Below are positions 10,901-23,200 of a stretch of DNA of 64,000 nucleotides, one piece after another. The position numbers were made by a program, and so were the translations under genes. The notes beneath the pieces were generated by a model, which saw nothing but the letters and a program-made list of their open reading frames with translations, searched no databases and was not told where the DNA came from. This DNA is from Hevea brasiliensis (taxonomy: Eukaryota; Streptophyta; Magnoliopsida; Malpighiales; Euphorbiaceae): the NCBI RefSeq assembly GCF_030052815.1, contig NC_079502.1, positions 35,332,050 to 35,396,049 on the forward strand, in the 5' to 3' direction. The first letter of the stretch is position 1. The number at the start of each line of letters is the position of its first letter.

Positions 10901-11652
10901 CAACTATCCTTAACTCATGATGGATTTATTTTGGCTGAGTTGCAAGTGAAGCCGAATCTGTTACAACAAATACAGGATGGGCAGAAGACAGATGAGAAAT
11001 TAATGGTTGTTATGGCAAAATCACTGAGGGGAAGGAAACTGAATATGAAGTGAAAGAAAATGGGTGCCTGTACTATAAAGAAAGAGTGTGTGTTCCAGAT
11101 GATAAAGAATTGAAAACCAGTATTCTGAAAGAAGCACATAACAGTGTGTATGCTATGCACCCAGGAAGCACAAAAATGTACCATGACCTGAAACTCCGAT
11201 ACTGGTGGCCAGGTATGAAGAAGGACATAGTTGACTATGTAACTAGATGCTTCACATGTCAGCAAGTCAAAGCAGAACATCAAGTTCCATCAGGTTTGTT
11301 ACAGCCCATAAACATACCTGAATGGAAGTGGGACCGAGTCACTATGGACTTTGTCAGTGGTCTACCTCTCACTCAGAAGAAGCATGATGCAGTATGGGTG
11401 ATTGTGGATAGGTTAACCAAATCAGCACATTTTCTGCCAGTCAAAACTGACTACTCAATGGAAAAGCTAGCAGAATTGTATATCAGTCAGATAGTTAGAC
11501 TACATGGAATTCCACTTTCCATTATATCTGATAGAGACCCGAGGTTTACATTTAGATTTTGGAAGAAATTACAAGAATCCTTGGGCACACAACTCCATTT
11601 TAGTACGGCTTTTCATCCTCAGACGGATGGACAATCAGAAAGAATAATCCAG
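10830..11652 (+). pseudogene. Element A integrase, exon 1 (zinc-binding and catalytic core)
   Basis: The tail of RNase H (ADALSRKS) is followed by the integrase HHCC zinc domain (H...AMHPG...CFTCQQVK, about 11125-11265) and the DDE core: TMDFVSGLP with Asp near 11347, SDRDPRF with Asp near 11530, and DGQSERIIQ with Glu near 11638. All three catalytic acids are present. The frame is open from 11050; upstream of it a frameshift near 11020 separates the RNase H end. Translation runs into an apparent intron at 11653 and would stop at 11671 if unspliced. Confidence 0.88.
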
Positions 11653-11731
11653 GTAAATTTTGAAACTCATTGAGTAATTGTAAACAATAATTGAACTGAT
11701 AATGATAATAATAACCAAATATATGTGATAG
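11653..11731 (+). other. Apparent 79-nt intron in element A integrase
   Basis: It begins GTAAAT after codon CAG and ends TGATAG before GTC, is A/T-rich and carries stops. Removing it joins IIQ to VLEDMLRS in frame. B has a 75-nt counterpart at exactly the same codon boundary, and F has the exact intronless junction (49538/49539). This is inferred from comparison; no RNA data. Confidence 0.8.
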
Positions 11732-12306
11732 GTCCTCGAGGATATGCTGAGAAGTTGTGTTATTGAGTTTGAGGGAAGTTGGGACAGATACCTTAAACTG
11801 GCAGAATTTGCATATAATAATAGCTATCAAGCTAGCATACAAATGGCACCCTATGAAGCACTGTATGGGAGAAAATGCAGAACACCTGTATGTTGGACTG
11901 CATTGGGTGAAGATAAGCTAGTGGGGCAAGATCTGATAAAACAGACAGAGGAAAAGGTGAAATTGATAAAGGCCAATATGAAAGTTGCCTCAGACCGACA
12001 TAAATCTTATGCTGACTTGAAAAGAAAGGACATTAAATATGAAGTTGGCGAGAAAGTATTTCTCAAAGTATCACCGTGGAAGAAAGTGTTGAGATTCGGG
12101 AAAAAGGGAAAATTAAGCCCTAGGTTCATTGGCCCATATGAAGTGATAGAACGTGTGGGACCAATAGCCTACAGATTAGCCTTACCACCTGGGCTGGACA
12201 AGATACATAATGTGTTCCATGTCTCGATGCTCAGAAGATACAGATCAGATCCTTCACATGTCATCTCAGCAGAAGAAATTGTGGTACAACCTAACCTGAC
12301 ATATGA
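11732..12306 (+). pseudogene. Element A integrase, exon 2 (C-terminal part before B insertion)
   Basis: It continues the integrase core end and GPY/F module: YNNSYQASI, APYEALYGRKCRTP, then KVFLKVSPWKKVLRFGKKGKLSPRFIGPYEV and the conserved KIHNVFHVSMLRRY. It is open from 11732 up to the insertion of B after ACATATGA; the last five bases are the TATGA duplication. The reading frame resumes on the far side of B at 23425. Confidence 0.9.
12302..12306. other. Target-site duplication of B (TATGA)
   Basis: TATGA is repeated at 23420-23424 after B's right end. Removing B and one copy restores the element A reading frame across the site. Confidence 0.94.
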
Positions 12307-13955
12307 TGTGACACCCCTTACCCGACTACAGTGTAGCCGAGCAAGTTATGCCACTCAGTGTGCCGGAGCACTCTATTTTATCTTAATTCATTTTTATTGT
12401 AGTTTTGAATATAACTTGTGAAATATAATATATTTAAGCCGTTTATCGAAATTATTATTTATTTGAGGTTCCGAAAATTTTAAAAGAAAATCCGGCGGAG
12501 TACCGGCTAAAAATGGAGAAAATAGTTCTTCGGAACCTGTGAAAAACACTTCCAATATTCACATTCAATCATTTCCAAACTCCAATATCAAAATCTCATC
12601 AATATTTCTCAATAATTTGTCAATTTCAGGTCTCAACAACCTTTTCATTTCTCAAAACATCCCTTTCTCAGGGTTCTCATATATAAACAACCATTAAATA
12701 CTCAAATTAATACCATACATGACCATAAATCTTTATTATTTACATGAACCTCAAAATACATTACATAAATCCCAAATACATATGAGAAATTAAAAAGTTA
12801 ATTACAAAATGACAAAATGACATCTAGTGTCCTACCAATGCACTGCAGGTGACGAGGTGACACGGACACTGAGCAGAACTGCCAGATGGACTCACCCAGT
12901 CTGTGGTCTACTGGGCTCGCGATCGGGATCTCCAGTACCTACGCGTGGCAAAAGCAACGCGCTAAGCAATAATGCTTAGTGGTGCAATAATATAATAAAA
13001 GAAAATAGCAAGAAAATAAATGTGTATAGAATGTGTATGCTTTCTTTGTTTGGTATTGATATATTCATTGTTTCATTTACATTGTTCACTTTTATTCATT
13101 TGGTTGCCCTAAGTAACCTACACTAGATGACTGGACTGGATAACGGGTAAACTGGCACTGGGTACCTAGTACCTCGGGCCGTCACACCATCGGTCACATA
13201 CGTATCTCCCGGTGTGCAACAGAACAGCTAACAAGCTGTAAATAATATTCGGGACAAGGCCAAGTCTCAATACAAAGTCAGAATGGCTAAAAGCCATGAA
13301 ATCACAGAATGGCATTTTTGCCATGTGCAGTACTGCTAACTGAACCCTATTGGCATGCCAAACTATCCAAACCAATCTTGTTAGGTATACTAGGGCATTT
13401 GAAACTCTTAAATTTGTCAATTTGTGAATTTCAATTTTTTTGGTGTTACTATTCATCATGGGTCAACAAAAATGTTGACTTTTAGAATAAAAATGTGTAC
13501 ATCAACTTTGGCACTCCCAACATACCACATTTGGTGTTTAAAACTTGTTGGCATTAAGTGTTTTTGCCATTCCAAAGTGTAACTCAACACAAACAGAGTT
13601 TTAAATTTTGGTGAGTCAACTTCACTGTTCCATTGAACACTGTTACTGTTGGAATTTGAGGAAATGTAAAACATGAAAGTTGTTCCTTATTTTGTCTAGT
13701 TGAATTTCCTTTTTTGAATCACTCCATTTGGAGTTTTTTAGCTCCAGATATGGCTCAAAAACCCAAGCTGTCCGGATATGCATTCTGCAGAAATTTACCA
13801 TATCTACAGTGCATGAACAGTAACTTGAGTCACTTGGTTGAATGGGTTCTGGCCATAATTTGGGGTAGGTTCCTTCATTAAAGTTGTTTGTCTATGTCTT
13901 AACTTGTTGCTGTAAACCTTTTAGGCCAATTGACCAAATCTACAGTGAGTTATGG

Positions 13956-13982
13956 CCAAATGAACAGTTACTGTTCATTTGG
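13956..13982. other. 27-nt perfect palindrome in B LTR
   Basis: Arms CCAAATGAACAGT and ACTGTTCATTTGG pair perfectly around a single T. The identical palindrome is at 21939-21965 in the other B LTR; D has a partly decayed version around 34522-34548. Confidence 0.9.
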
Positions 13983-14102
13983 AAAATTCTGTAGAATTCA
14001 GTGCAGGGCATCCGGATTGTGGCTGAGTTTTGACCCTTTTGCTTTGGTCTTTTGGGCATGGTTTCTTCAGCAAAAATGTGCCATTATAAGCCTAGTTTCA
14101 TA

Positions 14103-14127
14103 TCCAATTGGCCAAACACCAATTGGA
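14103..14127. other. Inverted repeat in B 3' LTR
   Basis: TCCAATTGG and CCAATTGGA flank CCAAACA. The sister LTR keeps only one CCAATTGG near 22087: 15 bp were lost between the two self-complementary repeats. Confidence 0.85.
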
Positions 14128-15451
14128 CTACCACTGCCCAAGTTATGGCAGTGCAAAGGGGCTGAATTTTCAGTCCCTATGCTGCTGTCCTAGGCAGCCT
14201 GCAATCCTCACTTTGCAATCTCATTTTTCTATCCCATTTATGGTCAACACATCTAAAATGGTCACTAATTGACCATTACAATGTGCCCTAACAATTTCCT
14301 AAGCCAAGTCACACTTTCACCTTTCCAAACCCTAATTTCCATATGAATTTTTACAACATGCTTTAATTAACTATCTCATTCCATAATCACATGCATACAT
14401 GGTTTAATCTTGATCTCTAGTCCACTTTAAGTCCATCAAAACACTCATTCCTTTTTATTCAATAGGGCTGCCGAAACCTAGGGCATGGATAGACATAGAT
14501 TTCATTCATCTTAGTCACAAATTCCTACTTATTCCAAGTCTCTAACATAGAATTTAAAAAGCTTTAGATGTATATATGCACTAACCTTGTTTGGGCAGAA
14601 TTTTCCCAAGCAATTCCTTCACTTTCTTGGCTTTTCTTGGCTGCCAAAGGCTTTAGCAAGGTGCTATGGCAAGTTTTAGTGAAGCTAGGTTAGGATTTTA
14701 TGGTGAGACAAGGTAGGAAATCAAGCTTGCTTGGTTGAGCTCCAATGGAGGGTGGAAGGGAAGGGTTCACGTTTTGGTGGAGAAGAAGGAGAAGAAGAGC
14801 AGCTGGTTTTTAATTCCTTTAGCCCATTTTTAGTCTCTTTTATTGGTTAACTAATTGGTTATTTTATTGTGATTGGAGGAAATTTTTAAATGACATCATA
14901 ATTTGTCATAATTTGCTTTTTATTTCATTTTTCTTTTCTTTTCTTTTCTACCACATTTCAATTTAATTTTTAGCAATATTTATTCATATTTTGAGTCATA
15001 ATAATTATTTACTTAACTGGACAAGTCGGCCAAAATTCACCTCTGAAGGCGAAATGACCAAAATGCCCTCCGTTTGGCTTAACGGGTCAAAATTGGCTGT
15101 ACCGATTGAAAAATTTTTCTAGGTATTTTCTTGGCATTCTAATGCCATGGGAACCTCAATTACCCTTCTCTGGAGTCCCAAAAATTATTTTATAATTTTT
15201 CCCCCGGGTCTAGGGCTCCTCGTTGCGAGAACCGCAACTTCCCTCCGGTTACCCATCGCTAGGGCACCGGCTCGTTTAACTTGATTGTATTTTATTTCTA
15301 AAATTTTTACTAAATTTTTCTTGTTAATATTTGAGTTAATTATGGTTCCTGACTTTAGTTTGAATATTTTTCTGGACATTCTAGCTGTCCGAACCGACAC
15401 CGGTCACCGGAACAGTAGGATGTACGGAGTGGTTATCGGGAGGGTGTTATA

Positions 15452-15465
15452 ACTCTTCCCCTCTA
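15452..15465 (-). other. Polypurine tract of B
   Basis: In minus sense TAGAGGGGAAGAGT ends exactly at the 3' LTR. Just upstream is an AAATTTCG/CGAAATTT hairpin (15470-15489) that overlaps the last pol codons. Confidence 0.88.
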
Positions 15466-16224
15466 ATTTAAATTTCGTCCTCGAAATTTACCTGATGCAA
15501 ACAGTTGAGGGAACTGTTGCCTCATCGTCTCTTCACTTTCCCAAGTTGCCTCCTCGGTGTTGTGGTGCCTCCATAGCACTTTCACTAATGGAATTTGCTT
15601 GTTTCTCAACTCTCTCACTTCCCGAGCCAAGATCCGTAGAGGTTCTTCTTCGTATGTCAAATCCGGCTGTATTTCAATTTCTTCTCTGGAGATGACATGT
15701 GAAGGATCTGAGCGGTATCTTCTGAGCATGGACACGTGGAACACATTATGGATCTTATCCAGCTCTGGTGGTAAAGCTAGCCTATAGGCCACTGGACCCA
15801 CACGTTCAATGACTTCATAGGGGCCAATGAACCTAGGGCTCAACTTACCTTTTCTTCCAAACCTCAACACTTTCTTCCATGGTGACACCTTGAAGAACAC
15901 TTTGTCGCCAACCACATATTCTATTTCTTTTCTCTTCAGGTCGGCATAAGATTTCTGTCTGTCTGAGGCAATCTTTAAGTTGGCCTTGATTGATTTCACC
16001 TTCTCCTCAGCCTATTTCACCAGGTCTGGCCCTACCAGTTTGTCTTCGCCCAATTCAGTCCAGCACACTGGAGTTCTACATTTTCTCCCATACAGTGCTT
16101 CATACGGGGCCATTTGAATACTAGCTTGGTAGCTATTGTTGTATGCAAATTCTGCCAGTGGGAGGTATCTATCCCAGCTTCCCTCAAACTCAATGACACA
16201 ACTCCTCAGCATATCCTCAAGGAC
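15463..16224 (-). pseudogene. Element B integrase exon 2 with chromodomain
   Basis: Minus strand, after the intron: VLEDMLRSCVIEFEGSW, YNNSYQASI, YGRKCRTP, KVFFKVSPWKKVL, FIGPYEVIERVGP and HNVFHVSMLRRY, ending in a complete chromodomain (about 15640-15500: REVRELRNKQIPLVKVLWR, then EATWESEETMRQQFP). Chromodomains of this class direct integration to heterochromatin, which fits the nesting seen here. One stop (CAG to TAG near 16013) interrupts it; otherwise it is open to a natural end at 15463. Confidence 0.9.
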
Positions 16225-16299
16225 CTGACAAGTATTTCACGTTATTGTTATCATTTCAATTCAATATTTGTATCAATTTCATTGGTTTCAATTGTTTAC
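16225..16299 (-). other. Apparent 75-nt intron in element B integrase
   Basis: In minus sense it starts GTAAACAATTGA directly after CAG and ends CTTGTCAG before GTC. It lies at the same position and phase (phase 0) as in element A. An in-frame TGA occurs within four codons, so unspliced RNA would give an integrase lacking its C-terminal half. Confidence 0.82.
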
Positions 16300-17070
16300 C
16301 TGGATTACTCTTTCAGATTGCCCATCCGTCTGAGGATGGAAAGCTGTGCTGAAATGGAGTTGTGTACCCAAGGATTCATGCAACTTCTTCCAAAATCTCG
16401 ATGTAAACCTTGGGTCTCGATCAGATATGATGGAAAGTGGAATTCCATGCAGTCTAACTATCTCACTGATATACAATTCTGCTAACCTCTCTAGTGAGTA
16501 GTCAGTCCTAACTAGCAGAAAATGTGCTGACTTTGTCAATCTATCAACTATTACCCATGCTGCATCATGTTTCTTCTGGGTGAGAGGTAGACCACTTACA
16601 AAATCCATAGTGACCCGATCCCACTTCCATTCAGGTATGCGTATAGGCTGTAGCAAACCCGATGGAACTTGATGTTCTGCCTTGACTTGCTGACATGTCA
16701 AGCATTTAGTCACATAGTCAGTTATGTCCTTTTTCATACCAGGCCACCAATACTGAAGCTTCAGGTCATGATACATCTTTGTACTTCCTGGGTGCATAGC
16801 ATATACACTGGTGTGTGCCTCTTTTAGAATACTAGCTTTCAATTCCCCATCATCTGGTACACACAGTCTTCCCTTGTAATACAGACACCCATCTGCTTTC
16901 ACCCCATAGTCAGTTGATTCTCCCTCTGAGATTTTTTTCATAATAGCCATTAGCTTCTCATCTACCTTTTGCCCATCTAAAATCTGCTGTAGCAGGTTTG
17001 GCCTCACTAGCAACTCAGCCAAAATAGCTCCATCTCGAACCAAAGATAGACGGGCATTCAATGATCTCAA
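16300..17070 (-). pseudogene. Element B integrase exon 1
   Basis: The zinc domain ([11 protein letters not shown]...[11 protein letters not shown]) is followed by the DDE core with [16 protein letters not shown] and DGQSERVIQ; the catalytic Asp, Asp, Glu are all present. The frame is continuous with RNase H upstream and open to the intron. Integrase would bind LTR ends and make the 5-bp staggered cut seen as target duplications. Confidence 0.92.
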
Positions 17071-18250
17071 AGCTGTGATGGACTTTCTGCTCAAAGCATC
17101 AGCAACTACATTTGCCTTCCCAGGATGGTAATCAATTACACAGTCATAATCCTTCAGGAACTCAATCCATCGTCTCTGTCTAAGGTTGAGCTCCTTCTGG
17201 GTTGGCAAATATTTCAGGCTCTTGTGGTCTGTGTAAATGTAGCACTTTTCACCATACAAGTAATGCCTCCATATCTTCAGTGCGAAGATAATTGCTGCAA
17301 GCTCTAGATCATGGGTAGGGTAGTTCTATTCATGTGGCCTTAGCTGTCTGGAAGCATAAGCGATCACTTTCCCCTCTTGCATCAACACACACCCTAACCC
17401 ATTATGTGAGGCATCACTGTAGACCACGAAGTCCTTTCCTGACACTGGCTGTGTTAACACTGGTGCCTCTGTCAACATAGCCTTCAACTTCTCAAAACTG
17501 GTCTGACACTTGTCATTCCAGTCAAATCTGACATTCTTGTGAAACAACTTGGTCATTGGAGCAGCTATTAGGGAAAATCCCTTCACAAATCTTCTGTAAT
17601 ACCCAGCTAGCCCCAAGAAGCTTCTGACCTCAGTTGTATTCCTGGGAGGCTTCCATTCCATCACTGCTTCTATTTTCTTGGGATCCACCCTAATCCCATC
17701 AGCTGACACTATGTGTCCAAGGAATGCAATCTCATTCAACCAAAAGTCACACTTGGACAACTTAGCATACAGCTTCTTTTCTCTCAGGGTTTGCAGAACA
17801 ATCCTCATATGCTCATCATGTTCTTCCCTGGTCTTGGAATACACCAAAATATCATCAATAAAGACCACTACGAACCGATCTAAGTGTGGATGGAAGATAC
17901 GGTTCATAAGGTCCATGAATGCCGCTAGTGCATTTGTTAAGCCAAAGGGCATCACTAGGAACTCATAATGCCCATATCGGGTCCTGAATGCAGTCTTTGG
18001 CACATCTACATCCTTCACCCTTAGCTGATGATACCCTGATCTGAGATCAATCTTAGAAAATACTCCTGCTCCCTTCAACTGATCAAACAGATCATCAATT
18101 CTAGGCAACGGATATTTGTTCTTCATACCACTTTATTCAATCGCCAGAATCAATACAAAGCCTCAAAGTTTCATCCTTCTTTTTCACGAACAAAGACCGA
18201 GCTCCCCATGGTGACACATCTGGGCGTATGAACCCCTTATCTAGCAACTC
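17071..18250 (-). pseudogene. Element B reverse transcriptase-RNase H
   Basis: RT motifs [38 protein letters not shown] and the catalytic FIDDILVYS (about 17835-17860) precede [14 protein letters not shown] and RNase H ([16 protein letters not shown], the last part ending ADALSRKS). Two lesions: sequence just upstream of 18126 is out of frame with the conserved first RT motifs, and AAG to TAG follows RQLRPHE near 17326. The frame is the same on both sides of that stop, so a single base disables an otherwise intact domain. Confidence 0.92.
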
Positions 18251-18950
18251 TTGCAATCGAAGTTTTCAACTCCTCAATTCGAGAGGTGCCATCCTATAAG
18301 GAGCAATGGAAATGGGTGTCAGCATCTGCGGTGTCTCAATAGCAAATTCGACTTCCCTTTCTGGTGGCAAACCAGGCAACTCTTCAGGAAATACTTCTGG
18401 GAAGTCTCTCACTGTGGGTATGTCACTCAAGTTTGGCTTAGCCTGCCTAGTATCCACCACATGTGCTAGGTAGGCTTCACAGCCTTTTCTCATCATTCTT
18501 CTTGCAAATGATGGTGAGATGACATTGACAGAAATCATCCTTCCCCTACAATTGTGATCTCATTACCCTCAGGGGTTTTCAAAGAAATTCTCTTCAATTT
18601 GCAATCAACTATTGCCTGATGACGTGACAACCAGTCCATTCCCAAAATCACGTCAAACTCATGGAAGGGTAACTCAATCAAGTCTGCCAAGAATTCATAC
18701 CCCTGAATCCTTAAAGGGCAACCCTTGTATACCTTGTTCACTACCACACTGTGACCCAATGGATTAGTGACCAGAATGTCTTGGTCACTCTCCCCTACCA
18801 GTATCCCCCTTTCTACGGGTAGATTGATGCAGATGTATGAATGAGTGGATCCTGGATCCACCAATGCATGCACAGGTGTAGTGTAGAGGGAGAACGTACC
18901 CCTGATGACGTCCGGGGCATCTTGCTCCTCCTGAGCTCTCAGGGCATAAT
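18251..18950 (-). pseudogene. Element B protease and linker
   Basis: The protease active site HALVDPGSTHSYICI is encoded around 18830-18870, with FDVILGMDWLSRHQ further on (about 18625-18660). The gag-protease frame stays open down to 18535. The linker ([32 protein letters not shown]) then continues in a different frame to 18266, so a frameshift lies near 18537, right before the linker. Confidence 0.88.
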
Positions 18951-20167
18951 TTCTGGCAGGTGGTCTGTTATCTGGCCTCTCTGCTGGCTCAGATGTAGGC
19001 CTCTGAGATGGTCCCACAGCTTCGGATTTACCAGACCTTCTACCCCTTGGTGGTGCAGGAGCAGGTCTGTCTACTTGTGTCGGAGCAGCTGTAGTAGTTC
19101 TGCGTGGGCAGTTCCTCAGTTGATGTTCTGTCGACCCACATCTCAAGCAAGCACCAGTCACTCTCCAACATTCCCCCTTGTGCCATTTCTGACAGTGTGG
19201 ACACGCAGAAGATGCTGGGGCTGGTCCCCTGAACCCCATCCCTGGAGAGCTGCCCACTGATGGTGTGGACTGACCTCTCCTAGGGGTGAACTGTGGCCTG
19301 GGCCCCTGAGACTGACCCTGTGGCTGACCCGAACTCTGTGCAGGAGGACCCTTAAACTTCTTCCCAAATCCAGGGGTGGAACTAGACTGACCTGGTCCCC
19401 TCTTCTGCTGTCTCTCCCTTCTGGTCTGCTCATTGATTCTCACTTTTTCAACCCTTATTGCAGCTTCCACTAGCTTGCTAAATTCTGTGATTCCCAAGGC
19501 AGTGAGCTGTATCTTGATATTGTCATTCAGTCCCTCTTCAAATCTCTTGCACCTTTCAGCTTCGTTAGGGACTATTTCCCTTCCATAGCGGCTTAACCGA
19601 ACAAACTCCTTCTCATACTCGGCCACTGACAACTGTCTCTGCCTCAGGTTAATGAATTCCCTTCTTCTCTCTTCCAGGTATACAGGACCCACATATTTCT
19701 TCTTGAACTCAGAGAGGAAGAAGTCCCAAGTTACAGCTTCGGGCTGCACTTCACTGGACACAGTGTCTCACCATCCGTAGGCATCGTCTTGTAACAAGGA
19801 TATAGCAGCTTCTAAGTTCTGCTCTGGGGTGCAATGGAGTTGTTTTAAGACTCGCCTGCCTGTTCAACCAATTCTACCGCAATGAGTCATCTTCTCTCTT
19901 GCCATAGAAGTCCACAGCTCCAAACTTCCTTAGCCTTTCCAGGTGTGATTTCTGCTGTGGAGCTGGTGGTGGTGGTGGTGGTGCTGGCATTACCCCGGCC
20001 ATTTGTCTGAAGAAGTCGGCCATTTGTTGGAACATGGCCTGTGGAGGCTGAGCAGGCTCTGCTTGAGCTGGTAGAGCAGATTCTCTCATGCCCCCAGTCT
20101 CAGCTGCTGTAGGTGGAGCATGACTCTCCACTTCCTCCTCAACGGCTCTCTGAGATGAAGGGTCCAT
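18951..20167 (-). pseudogene. Element B gag (broken near the N-terminus)
   Basis: The start MDPSSQRAVEEEVESHAPP is followed by a glutamine/proline-rich part and KFGAVDFYGKREDD. A frameshift at about 19876 and a TGG to TGA stop in the DAYxWW motif near 19765 break the capsid core. From 19761 the frame is open through the YLEERRREF, SVAEYEKEFVRLSRYGR and ERCKRFEEGL motifs, a basic Q/G/P-rich tail, a CPHCQKWHKGEC motif, and a CCHC knuckle at 19149-19108 (CLRCGSTEHQLRNC). Gag and protease are read in one frame with no stop between them. Confidence 0.9.
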
Positions 20168-20277
20168 ATCCTATTCAAAATAAGAAAGATAAACAGATCT
20201 GCGTTAGTGTCACCTCGACTCTTACAAATGCAATGCATGGTATGGACTCAATCTATGCCCAGAAACGCCTAAACCGT

Positions 20278-20289
20278 GCTCTGATACCA
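20278..20289 (-). other. Primer-binding site of B
   Basis: TGGTATCAGAGC in minus sense, five bases inside the 5' LTR end; perfect match to initiator tRNA-Met. Confidence 0.93.
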
Positions 20290-20294
20290 CTAAA

Positions 20295-23200
20295 TGTGAC
20301 ACCCCTTACCCGACTACAGTGTAGCTGAGCAAGTTATGCCACTCAGTGTGCCGGAGCACTCTATTTTATCTTAATTCATTTTTATCGTAGTTTTGAATAT
20401 AACTTGTGAAATATAATATATTTAAGTCGTTTATCGAAATTATTATTTATTTGAGGTTTCGAAAATTTTAAAAGAAAATCCGGCAGAGTACCGGCTAAAA
20501 ATGGAGAAAACAGTTCTTCGGAACCTGTGAAAAACACTTCCAATATTCACATTCAATCATTTCCAAACTCCAATATCAAAATCTCATCAATATTTCTCAA
20601 TAATTTGTCAATTTCAGGTCTCAACAACCTTTTCATTTCTCAAAACATCCCTTTCTCAGGGTTCTCATATATAAACAACCATTAAATACTCAAATTAATA
20701 CCATACATGATCATAAATCTTTATTATTTACATGAACCTCAAAATACATTACATAAATCCCAAATACATATGAGAAATTAAAAAGTTAAATACAAAATGA
20801 CAAAATGACATCTAGTGTCCTACCAATGCACTGCAGGTGACGAGGTGACACGGACATCAGCGAATCGCGGATGGACTCACCTACCGTGGTCTACTGGGCT
20901 CGCGATCGGGATCTCCAGTACCTACGCGTGGCAAAAGCAACGCGCTAAGCAATAATCCTTAGTGGTGCAATAATATAATAAAAGAAAATAGCAAGAAAAT
21001 AAATGTGTATAGAATGTGTATGCTTTCTTTGTTTGGTATTGATATATTCATTGTTTCATTTACGTTGTTCACTTTTATTCATTTGGTTGCCCCAAGTAAC
21101 CTACACTAGATGATTGGACTGGATAATGGGTAAACTGGCACTGGGTACCTAGTACCTCGGGCCATCACACCATCGGTCACATACGTATCTCCCGGTGTGC
21201 AACAGAACAGCTAACAAGCTGTAAATAATATCCGGCACAAGGCCAAGTCTCAATACAAAGTCAGAATGGCTAAAAGCCATGAAATCACAGAATGGCATTT
21301 TTTCCATGTGCAGTACTGCTAACTGAACCCTATTGGCATGCCAAACTATCCAAACCAATCTTGTTAGGTATACTAGGGCATTTGAAACTCTTAAATTTGT
21401 CAATTTGTGAATTTCAATTTTTTTGGTGTTACTATTCATCATGGGTCAACAAAAATGTTGACTTTTAGAATAAAAATGTGTACATCAACTTTGTCACTCC
21501 CAACATACCACATTTGGTGTTTAAAACTTGTTGGCATTAAGTGTTTTTGCCATTCCAAAGTGTAACTCAACACAAACAGATTTTTCAATTTTGGTGAGTC
21601 AACTTCACTGTTCCATTGAACACTGTTACTGTTGGAATTTGAGGAAATGTAAAACATGAAAGTTGTTCCTTATTTTGTCTAGTTGAATTTCATTTTTTGA
21701 ATCACTCCATTTGGAGTTTTTTAGCTCCAAATATGGCTCAAAAACCCAAGCTGTCCGGATATGCATTCTGCAGAAATTTACCATATCTACAGTGCATGAA
21801 CAGTAACTTGAGTCACTTGGTTGAATGGGTTCTGGCCATAATTTGGGGTAGATTCCTTCATGAAAGATGTTTGTCTATGTCTTAACTTGTTGCTGTAAAA
21901 ATTTCAAGCCAAATGACCAAATCTACAGTGAGTTATGGCCAAATGAACAGTTACTGTTCATTTGGCAAATTCTGCAGAATTCAGTGCAGGGCATCCGGAT
22001 TGTGGCTGAGTTTTGACCCTTTTGCTTTGGTCTTTTGGGCATGGTTTCTTCAGCAAAAATGTGCCATTATAAGCCTAGTTTCATGTCCAATTGGACTACC
22101 ACTGCCCAAGTTATGGCAGTGCAAAGGGACTGAATTTTCAGTCCCTATGCTGCTGTCCTAGGCAGCCTGCAATCCTCACTTTGCAATCTCATTTTTCTGT
22201 CCCATTTATGGTCAACACATCTAAAATGGTCACTAATTGACCATTACAATGTGCCCTAATAATTTCCTAAGCCAAGTCACACTTTCACCTTTCCAAACCC
22301 TAATTTCCATATGAATTTTTACAACATGCTTTAATTAACTATCTCATTCCATAATCACATGCATACATGGTTTAATCTTGATCTCTAGTCCACTTTAAGT
22401 CCATCAAAACACTCATTCCTTTTTATTCAATAGGGCTGCCGAAACCTAGGGCATGGATAGACATAGATTTCATTCATTTTAGTCACAAATTCCTACTTAT
22501 TCCAAGTCTCTAACATAGAATTTAAAAAGCTTTAGATGTATATATGCACTAACCTTGTTTGGGCAGAATTTTCCCAAGCAATTCCTTCACTTTCTTGGCT
22601 TTTCTTGGCTGCCAAAGGCTTTAGCAAGGTGCTAGGGCAAGTTTTAATGAAGCTAGGTTAGGATTTTATGGTGAGACAAGGTAGGAAATCAAGCTTGCTT
22701 GGTTGAGCTCCAATGGAGGGTGGAAGGGAAGGGTTCACGTTTTGGTGGAGAAGAAGGAAAAGAAGAGCAGCTGGTTTTTAATTCCTTTAGCCCATTTTTA
22801 GTCTCTTTTATTGGTTAACTAATTGGTTATTTTATTGTGATTGGAGGAAATTTTTAAATGACATCATAATTTGTCATAATTTGCTTTTTATTTCATTTTT
22901 CTTTTCTTTTCTTTTCTACCACATTTCAATTTAATTTTTAGCAATATTTATTCATATTTTGAGTCATAATAATTATTTACTTAACTGGACAAGTCGGCCA
23001 AAATTCACCTCTGAAGGCGAAATGACGAAAATGCCCTCCGTTTGGCTTAACGGGTCAAAATTGGTCAGACTGATTGAAAATTTTTTCTAGGTATTTTCTT
23101 GGCATTCTAATGCCATGGGAACCTCAATTACCCTTCTCTGGAGTCCCAAAAATTATTTTATAATTTTTCCCCCGGGTCTAGGGCTCCTCGTTGCGAGAAC

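Larger units (their letters stand above)
12307..15451 (-). repeat. Element B 3' LTR (3145 bp)
   Basis: Plus-strand ends are TGTGACACCCC and GTGTTATA, the latter being TG to TA at the LTR start in element sense. It holds the double stem-loop (12937-12986), a 27-nt palindrome (13956-13982), an inverted repeat at 14103-14127 and a GC-rich block around 15199-15272. Donor- and acceptor-like splice signals occupy the same places as in the sister LTR. Confidence 0.93.

Noticed and set aside
13166..13674. Two minus-strand frames repeated at 21149-21657
   Set aside because: They are duplicated only because they lie in B's two LTRs; no start context, domain or conservation in D.
13930..14193. Plus-strand 87-codon frame in B LTR, repeated at 21913-22161
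   Set aside because: Antisense to the element and altered by the 15-bp deletion in one LTR; part of it encodes the palindrome, so DNA structure rather than protein is the likelier constraint.
18841..19260. 139-codon plus-strand frame
   Set aside because: Antisense shadow of B's gag-protease coding region; composition follows the complementary reading frame.
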